A stretch of DNA of 64,000 bases from Hymenobacter busanensis (GTDB lineage: Bacteria; Bacteroidota; Bacteroidia; Cytophagales; Hymenobacteraceae). Shown here piece after piece: positions 59,588 to 64,000 of this stretch; position 1 is the first letter of the stretch; each line of letters begins with the position of its first letter. Location of the stretch: positions 186,001 through 250,000 of the forward strand of contig NZ_VTWU01000005.1 in NCBI RefSeq assembly GCF_008727865.1, given 5' to 3'. The translations under genes and the position numbers were made by a program. The notes below the pieces were generated by a model. It ran no database searches and was not told the origin of the DNA. It was given only the letters and a program-made list of their open reading frames with translations.

Positions 59588-60547
59588 ATGCGCTTGATTC
59601 GCTTGTTGCCCACGTTTTTAGGGCTTCTGATTTTCCTCGGCGCCTGCGCCAAAAAAACCGTGTCGTTTAACAGCCGGCCCGAAGTGCCCGCTACGGCCGT
59701 GCTGGCCAGCACCGATTCGCTGGCTGCCACCCGCGACACCGTGAATTCTCCGTCGCTGAGCACGGCCAAGAAGCTGACCAAGGAAGAGGAGCGCAAAGCC
59801 GCCGAAAAGCAGAAAGCCGAGCAGCGCAAAGCCACGACCAAGAAAAAGAAGAACATTTTCCTCGGCGACCGGATCAAGAAAGGCTACGTGAAGTCGGGCG
59901 CGAAAGGGCGAAACCAGGTTATCGAAATCTTCTACTACCTGAAGGTGCCCAAGCAGCCCAACGCCTACGCGCCGGCCAAGTGGTACTTCAACCCCGCCAA
60001 GAAGCGCATTTACAAAGACGCCGCCGACCAGGACCTGACCAAGGTGAAGGTGCTGCACGGCCCATACAAGAAAATGCAGGGCGGCAAAGTCATCGAAACC
60101 GGTTACTACAACGTGGGCACCAAGCACCTGCGCTGGGAGCGGTTCACCAAAGACAACATTCTGGTTACCAAAACCCACTACGAGCAAGGTTTCCCACGCG
60201 ACGCCCAAATCAATTACTACGACGGCGCGCACACAATGGTGAAGGAGGTCATTCCCTACGTCGACGGCAAGCTGGAAGGCGAGTACGCTAGCTTCAAGCC
60301 CGACGGCCAACCCGACTGGACCGGCCAGTTTGAGAACGGCCGCAAAGTGGGCACCTGGACCAAGTACTGGGGCTTTGGCAAACGCATTCACTACGTGTAC
60401 GAGTACGGTGAGTCGGGCTACGAGCCCGAAACCGAGCCGGTGCTGGTGAAGGAATACAACCGCAGCCGCGTACTCATTTACGAGAAAGACAAGCTCGACA
60501 AGCGCGCCGAAGACGCCAAAAACCCGCTGCAGCTCCGCCGTAATTAA
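59588..60547 (+). CDS. Lipoprotein with MORN-like (YwqK-type) repeats
   Basis: A 319-residue lipoprotein with signal MRLIRLLPTFLGLLIFLGAC (lipobox FLGAC). A Ser/Thr tether and a very basic helix (KEEERKAAEKQKAEQRKATTKKKK, about 75-100) follow. The second half has repeats in the style of YwqK/MORN proteins (HGPYKKMQGGKVIETGYYNVG, VDGKLEGEYASFKPDGQPDWTGQFENGRKVGTWTKYW). Members are sometimes labelled antitoxins, but nothing here supports a toxin-antitoxin role. ATG 59588 is chosen for the signal peptide; TATCTTTA at 59547 may be its -7 box. It converges with yraN. Confidence 0.8.
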   Translation: MRLIRLLPTFLGLLIFLGACAKKTVSFNSRPEVPATAVLASTDSLAATRDTVNSPSLSTAKKLTKEEERKAAEKQKAEQRKATTKKKKNIFLGDRIKKGYVKSGAKGRNQVIEIFYYLKVPKQPNAYAPAKWYFNPAKKRIYKDAADQDLTKVKVLHGPYKKMQGGKVIETGYYNVGTKHLRWERFTKDNILVTKTHYEQGFPRDAQINYYDGAHTMVKEVIPYVDGKLEGEYASFKPDGQPDWTGQFENGRKVGTWTKYWGFGKRIHYVYEYGESGYEPETEPVLVKEYNRSRVLIYEKDKLDKRAEDAKNPLQLRRN

Positions 60548-60570
60548 TGCGCTTCGCTCCAATGTGAGTG

Positions 60571-60629
60571 AATGTGAAGAAGGTGCTAATGAGAACGACC
60601 CATTAGCACATCAGCACCTTCTTCACATT
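60571..60629. terminator. Bidirectional hairpin between MORN-like and yraN genes
   Basis: Perfect 17-bp arms (60571-60587 and 60613-60629). A competing inner stem, GTGCTAATG with CATTAGCAC (60583-60591 and 60601-60609), shares part of the left arm, so two alternative folds are possible. Confidence 0.75.
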
Positions 60630-60652
60630 AAGCACGCAGCGCACCGCATTGT

Positions 60653-61006
60653 CTAAAACGCGTCCTCGAAGTGCTCAATGCGGAAGCCTTCGGAAATGGG
60701 CGTCAGCGCCAGAATGTCGAACCGGATGTCGGCCCGCCAGTTGGTGGCTAGTAGGTACTGTTCGGCTGCCCGGCGCACGCGCTGTTGCTGGGCGGGCGTC
60801 ACGCTTTGCTCGGGAAAGCCGAAGCGCAGGTCGCTGCGCACCTTCACCTCCACAAACACCAGCCGTTCGTTCTCCTGCTGCGCAATCAGGTCGATTTCGG
60901 CCCGCCCGGCACGGTAGTTTCTCGCCACCACGGTGTAGCCACTAGCAGTCAGGTAATCGGCGGCGGCTTGCTCGCCGGCAGCCCCCAGCGTGGCGGTGGT
61001 AGACAT
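60653..61006 (-). CDS. yraN: YraN family (UPF0102) endonuclease-fold protein
   Basis: A 117-residue protein with the restriction-endonuclease-like core of UPF0102: GAAGEQAAADYLTASGYTVVARNYRAGRAEIDLIAQQENERLVFVEVKVRS. The E-(x)n-D-(x)n-EVK pattern that would bind metal is intact, followed by QQQRVRRAAEQYL. It is thought to be a nuclease acting in DNA metabolism, with no proven substrate. ATG 61006 is chosen because it starts the conserved part and lies 9 bp from a perfect -7 box. Confidence 0.92.
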   Translation of the reverse strand: MSTTATLGAAGEQAAADYLTASGYTVVARNYRAGRAEIDLIAQQENERLVFVEVKVRSDLRFGFPEQSVTPAQQQRVRRAAEQYLLATNWRADIRFDILALTPISEGFRIEHFEDAF

Positions 61007-61015
61007 GACGCAGGC

Positions 61016-61023
61016 CAAAAATA
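61016..61023 (-). promoter_or_regulatory. Candidate -7 box for yraN
   Basis: Read on the minus strand it is TATTTTTG, an exact match to TAnnTTTG, 9 bp before the start codon. Confidence 0.4.
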
Positions 61024-61203
61024 GTGAGTGAGAAGTCGGCCGTGGGCACTAGGAAAAGTATGCATGCAGAAGTGCTCTACTGCGCAGCCTCTAAACTGCG
61101 CAGTAGCCGTTTAGAGCGAAATTCGGTAATTTGTTCATCGTTTCGAAAAAATCAATTGGCCGGGAAGTTGTTGCCGTGCTACAACTTAACCGCCAGACCC
61201 CGC

Positions 61204-62001
61204 ATGTCCGATTCAATCACACAGCCTGCACCCACCGCAACGCTTGCCCCGCCGGCCCACAACCGGGTTATCGAATTGCAGCGGCTGCCTCACGCGGCTT
61301 ACGTGCCTACCTGGGATTATCAGGAGCAACTGTTGGCCGAAACCGTGGCCGTGAAAACGCGCAACCGGCAGCACGAGGCGGCAGGTACACCGCTGGAGTC
61401 CACACCCAACCACTTGCTTTTGTGCGAGCATCCGCCGGTGTACACGCTCGGCAAGAGCGGCAAGCCCGAGCACCTTCTGCTCGACGAGAACGGCTTGGCT
61501 GACCACGGCGCCACCTTCCACCGCATCAACCGCGGCGGCGACATCACCTTCCACGGCCCCGGGCAATTGGTCGGTTATCCTATTCTGGATCTGGAGAACT
61601 TCAAGCCCGACATTCACTGGTACCTGCGCACGCTCGAAGAAGCCGTTATCCTGACGTTGGCCGAGTACGGAATTGTAAGTGGGCGCATTGCCGGCCTCAC
61701 CGGCGTCTGGCTCGACTTTGAGGAAGGCGCTTCCAATCCGCGCAAGATTTGCGCCATGGGTGTGAAGTGCAGCCGCTGGGTAACCATGCACGGTTTTGCC
61801 CTAAACGTAAACACCGACCTGAATTATTTTGGCCATATCGTGCCCTGCGGCATCACCGACAAAGCCGTGACGTCGCTGCAGCAGGAGCTCGGCCGCGCCG
61901 TACCGCTGCGCGAAATAGAGGACCGTTTTGTGCCCCACCTGGCGCAGCTCCTTGATGCACAAATCGTTGAAAAACCCTATGAAGCAAGATATACCCTTTG
62001 A
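61204..62001 (+). CDS. lipB: Octanoyltransferase LipB
   Basis: A 265-residue enzyme that moves octanoyl from acyl carrier protein to lipoyl domains, the first step of lipoate synthesis. Key motifs are LLLCEHPPVYTLGKSG, RGGDITFHGPGQLVGYPILDL, and CAMGVKCSRWVTMHGFALNV with the catalytic lysine, then IVPCGITDKAVTSL with the catalytic cysteine in PCG. A 50-residue N-terminal extension precedes the fold. The ATG at 61204 is chosen because the longer frame upstream is non-conserved. Its last 23 bp overlap the next gene in another frame. No lipA gene is in the window. Confidence 0.95.
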   Translation: MSDSITQPAPTATLAPPAHNRVIELQRLPHAAYVPTWDYQEQLLAETVAVKTRNRQHEAAGTPLESTPNHLLLCEHPPVYTLGKSGKPEHLLLDENGLADHGATFHRINRGGDITFHGPGQLVGYPILDLENFKPDIHWYLRTLEEAVILTLAEYGIVSGRIAGLTGVWLDFEEGASNPRKICAMGVKCSRWVTMHGFALNVNTDLNYFGHIVPCGITDKAVTSLQQELGRAVPLREIEDRFVPHLAQLLDAQIVEKPYEARYTL

Positions 62002-62395
62002 GCCTGTAGAAGGCGTTTCCATTGCCGTAGTGCCCGACGATGCCGCAGCGGTTGAGGTTGGCAAGGCCGGTTGGCTGGTCTACCTCATTAACTACAACGA
62101 CTTTGCCCTCGACAATGTCATCGTCAGCTCCAACGGTTACGGGGTTGACGCCGACGGCCATACCGTGCGTACTTCCACGCTGCGCCATCATTTCCCGGAG
62201 GTAGAAGCGCAGTCAGCAGTGCCCATCGAGCCCATCGACCCCGCGTTGTTTCACCTCAACAACCAGTATTGGTTGAGTTACTACCGCAACGCCCAAATCT
62301 TCGACAAGAAGTTTGTGTTCGTGCCCGATTCCATCGTGCCCGACAACTTAATTCCGATTGCGCTGCTCAGGCGTGAAGGTGTATTGCACAGCTAG
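61979..62395 (+). CDS. Conserved small protein of unknown function downstream of lipB
   Basis: A 138-residue cytosolic protein starting inside lipB (23-bp overlap), which suggests translational coupling. It is beta-rich (KAGWLVYLINYNDFALDNVIVSSNGYGVDADGHTVRTSTLRHHFPEVEAQSAVPIEPI, then KFVFVPDSIVPDNLIPIALLRREGVLHS). I have seen similar uncharacterised Bacteroidota proteins in the same context but recognise no domain name. ATG 61979 is the only good start before the conserved GWLVYLINY region. Confidence 0.75.
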   Translation: MKQDIPFEPVEGVSIAVVPDDAAAVEVGKAGWLVYLINYNDFALDNVIVSSNGYGVDADGHTVRTSTLRHHFPEVEAQSAVPIEPIDPALFHLNNQYWLSYYRNAQIFDKKFVFVPDSIVPDNLIPIALLRREGVLHS

Positions 62396-62447
62396 CGTGG
62401 TCGGCTTCAGCCGTTGTTGCGTAACTTTACCCCCTCACCACCGACTT

Positions 62448-63515
62448 ATGGACGCAAACGGAGTGACGTTGGGCTTGGCATTTCTCTGGTCATTTTTGGT
62501 GGCCTTGTTTGCGGTGCCCTCCGTTATATACATCGCCCACCTTAAAAACATGCTCGACCAGCCCAACAAGCGGACGGTGCATGCATTGTTGACGCCGCGC
62601 TTGGGTGGGGTGGCTATTTTCGCCGGCTTCATGTCGGCCCTCACCATTTTTGCCAATCTCGGCAATGGTGTTCAAGCGCTGCTGGCGGGGTGTATCGTGC
62701 TGTTTTTCGTGGGCCTGAAGGACGACTTGGTTTCTATTTCGGCTTCCAAAAAACTGGTCGGGCAATTATTGGCTACCGGCATCGTCATGTTCATGGCCGA
62801 TGTACGGGTAACCAGTTTCCAAGGCATTTTTGGCATCCACGCACTGCCTGTCAGCTTTAGCTACGCTTTCACGTTTCTCGTCATCACCGGTATTACCAAT
62901 GCTGTCAACCTGATTGACGGTCTCGATGGATTGGCTGGTTCAGTCGTCATCATCATCGTTGGCACCTTCGGCTTTTATTTCTACCGCTATGGTGGTCAGG
63001 ATTTTGGCAACTACGTGTTCGTGGCCGTTTGCGTAATCGGAGGTATTCTGGGATTCCTGCGCTACAATTTTCATAAGGCCACCATTTTCATGGGCGACAC
63101 CGGCTCCTTGGTTTGTGGCTTCATTGTTTCGGTCCTCACCGTACAGTTCATCGAAATGGGACTACGCACAGGTCAGCCATTTGGCTCGGCCAACCCAGCT
63201 GTAGCCGCCGGTATTCTGTTCGTGCCGCTGTTTGATACCCTGCGGGTATTTACGGTACGGGTCCTGAAAGGCACTTCGCCCTTTACACCCGACAAAAATC
63301 ACATTCACCACCGTATTCTGGCAATGGGCTTTCAGCAGATTAGCACCGTACTGTTGCTCGTTCTGCTCAACTTGGTGGTGATACTGTTCGTTATCAATTT
63401 TGCCACGCACGGCAATACCGTACTCATTGCTGTATTGCTGTCTTTCTCACTTGCTCTAAGTGTCTTCCTCGGTACCTACCGCAGCCGCAGCGCCGAGCAA
63501 CGAGTGGCTTCGTAG
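62448..63515 (+). CDS. MraY/WecA family undecaprenyl-phosphate sugar-1-phosphate transferase
   Basis: A 355-residue membrane enzyme with about ten TM helices. It has the polyprenyl-phosphate transferase motifs PNKRTVHALLTPRLGGVAIFAG, VGLKDDLVSISASKKLVGQL with the catalytic DD, NAVNLIDGLDGLAG, and FMGDTGSLVCGF. The loop DKNHIHHRILAMGF has the His-rich HIHH motif found in WecA-type enzymes, which favours WecA over MraY. It would start O-antigen or other surface polysaccharide by adding a sugar phosphate (often GlcNAc-1-P) to undecaprenyl phosphate. ATG 62448 is chosen because the longer upstream frame would run into the preceding gene. Confidence 0.93.
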   Translation: MDANGVTLGLAFLWSFLVALFAVPSVIYIAHLKNMLDQPNKRTVHALLTPRLGGVAIFAGFMSALTIFANLGNGVQALLAGCIVLFFVGLKDDLVSISASKKLVGQLLATGIVMFMADVRVTSFQGIFGIHALPVSFSYAFTFLVITGITNAVNLIDGLDGLAGSVVIIIVGTFGFYFYRYGGQDFGNYVFVAVCVIGGILGFLRYNFHKATIFMGDTGSLVCGFIVSVLTVQFIEMGLRTGQPFGSANPAVAAGILFVPLFDTLRVFTVRVLKGTSPFTPDKNHIHHRILAMGFQQISTVLLLVLLNLVVILFVINFATHGNTVLIAVLLSFSLALSVFLGTYRSRSAEQRVAS

Positions 63516-63519
63516 CACA

Positions 63520-64000
63520 TTGGTACGTTGGCTATGGGCTGCGCTATGGCTCTTGGTCACCTGGGCTACCCCATCGCGTGCTGCCGAATACCGCCCTCTA
63601 CCTGTAGTTGCTCCCGTTGGCATCACCGCCGATTGGCTGATTTTTGACGCCAGCCGCAACTCCTTAATTCTTTACTTGCCCGGGTACCATGCCCCCGCGC
63701 AGGCCTATTATCAGTGGGTGAATCTTACGCCCTCGCAACCGCTGCGCGTCTCTTTTGCCGCGCAGAAAACCCTGAGCTTATTCCTCGACAATAGCTTAAT
63801 CTTTACAGCACCCCATTCAGGAAACTATACCATCGACTTGAGTCGGTACCTGCCACGCACGGCCAATGCCGGCCAGCACTTGCTGTGTGTGTGGCATCCC
63901 GATGTTTCGCCCAATTACACCTCATTCACCAATGAGCGGCTGCCGGTTGCCAAAGCTCCGGGTCCCAAAGTTGGGCGCAGCCCCGTGTGGCAGCCCCAGG
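63520..64000 (+). CDS. Probable DUF4271-type exported/membrane protein (3' partial)
   Basis: An open frame runs from a stop codon at 63457-63459 to the window end without interruption. Translation gives a signal-peptide-like start (VRWLWAALWLLVTWATPSRA), then AEYRPLPVVAPVGITADWLIFDASRNSLILYLPGYHAPAQAYYQWVNL and beta strands with FAAQKTLSLFLDN. No ATG is present before the signal peptide. TTG 63520 lies four bases after the transferase stop and fits the signal peptide; GTG 63460 would overlap the transferase gene by 56 bp. The resemblance to the N-terminal region of Bacteroidota DUF4271 proteins is from memory, and the TM part lies beyond the window. Confidence 0.6.
   Translation, partial: MVRWLWAALWLLVTWATPSRAAEYRPLPVVAPVGITADWLIFDASRNSLILYLPGYHAPAQAYYQWVNLTPSQPLRVSFAAQKTLSLFLDNSLIFTAPHSGNYTIDLSRYLPRTANAGQHLLCVWHPDVSPNYTSFTNERLPVAKAPGPKVGRSPVWQPQ

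Noticed and set aside
59588-60547. Toxin-antitoxin role for the YwqK/MORN-like lipoprotein
   Set aside because: It has a lipobox and no adjacent toxin-like gene; the antitoxin label of the family is not supported here.

Overview
The window looks like chromosomal DNA from a GC-rich Bacteroidota, most likely Hymenobacter or a close Cytophagales relative. The evidence is three secreted proteins with type A C-terminal sorting domains of the type IX secretion system, a TonB receptor with a carboxypeptidase-like N-terminal domain, families typical of this phylum (DUF3667, DUF4286, DUF6526, DUF1684, head-GIN DUF2807, FadL/SGNH pairs), -7 boxes of the form TAnnTTTG, and few Shine-Dalgarno sequences. 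I see no rRNA, tRNA, CRISPR array, prophage or transposase gene. The genus is inferred from these traits, not from a marker gene.

Layout. 1-9.4 kb: a truncated secreted metalloprotease, a small outer-membrane-like protein, a DUF3667 protein, a triple-PA14 sorting-domain protein, a head-GIN protein, two NTF2-fold proteins and an AraC regulator. 9.5-17.9 kb: M13 peptidase, ArfB ribosome rescue factor, MgtE, cyanophycinase, and a FadL plus SGNH-hydrolase pair. 18.1-22.7 kb: a lipoprotein-rich stretch with three related small lipoproteins (one apparently frameshifted at its start), a cysteine-rich lipoprotein next to a DsbA-like protein, and YpdA with a palindrome in its promoter. 22.7-33.8 kb: PolA, a delta-60 repeat secreted protein, a DEDDh exonuclease, DUF1684, a lemA-TPM-TPM operon, a sugar nucleotidyltransferase and a STAS-like protein.

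33.99-45.19 kb is the most unusual part. It is a seven-gene co-directional cluster: a lipoprotein with a vWA-like domain, a three-TM protein, a tubulin/FtsZ-like protein, a large protein with an Hsp70/actin-type ATPase domain, a single-pass linker protein, a MotA/ZorA-like channel subunit with a long helical tail, and a MotB/ZorB-like subunit with an acidic residue in its TM helix and an OmpA-like periplasmic domain. The set suggests an ion-driven, envelope-spanning machine coupled to cytoskeleton-like NTPases. I do not recognise the set as a named system. Four of its six intergenic gaps carry palindromic repeats, one nested inside another.

45.2-64 kb: prolyl oligopeptidase, GNAT acetyltransferase, sterol-desaturase-family protein, DUF4286, DUF6526, an MFS transporter, a probable metal locus (CDF exporter, TonB receptor, His-rich small protein), a second STAS-like protein, HtpG, a MORN-like lipoprotein, YraN, LipB, a MraY/WecA-family transferase, and the start of a probable DUF4271 protein cut by the window end. 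Many genes end at strong perfect hairpins, often shared between convergent genes.
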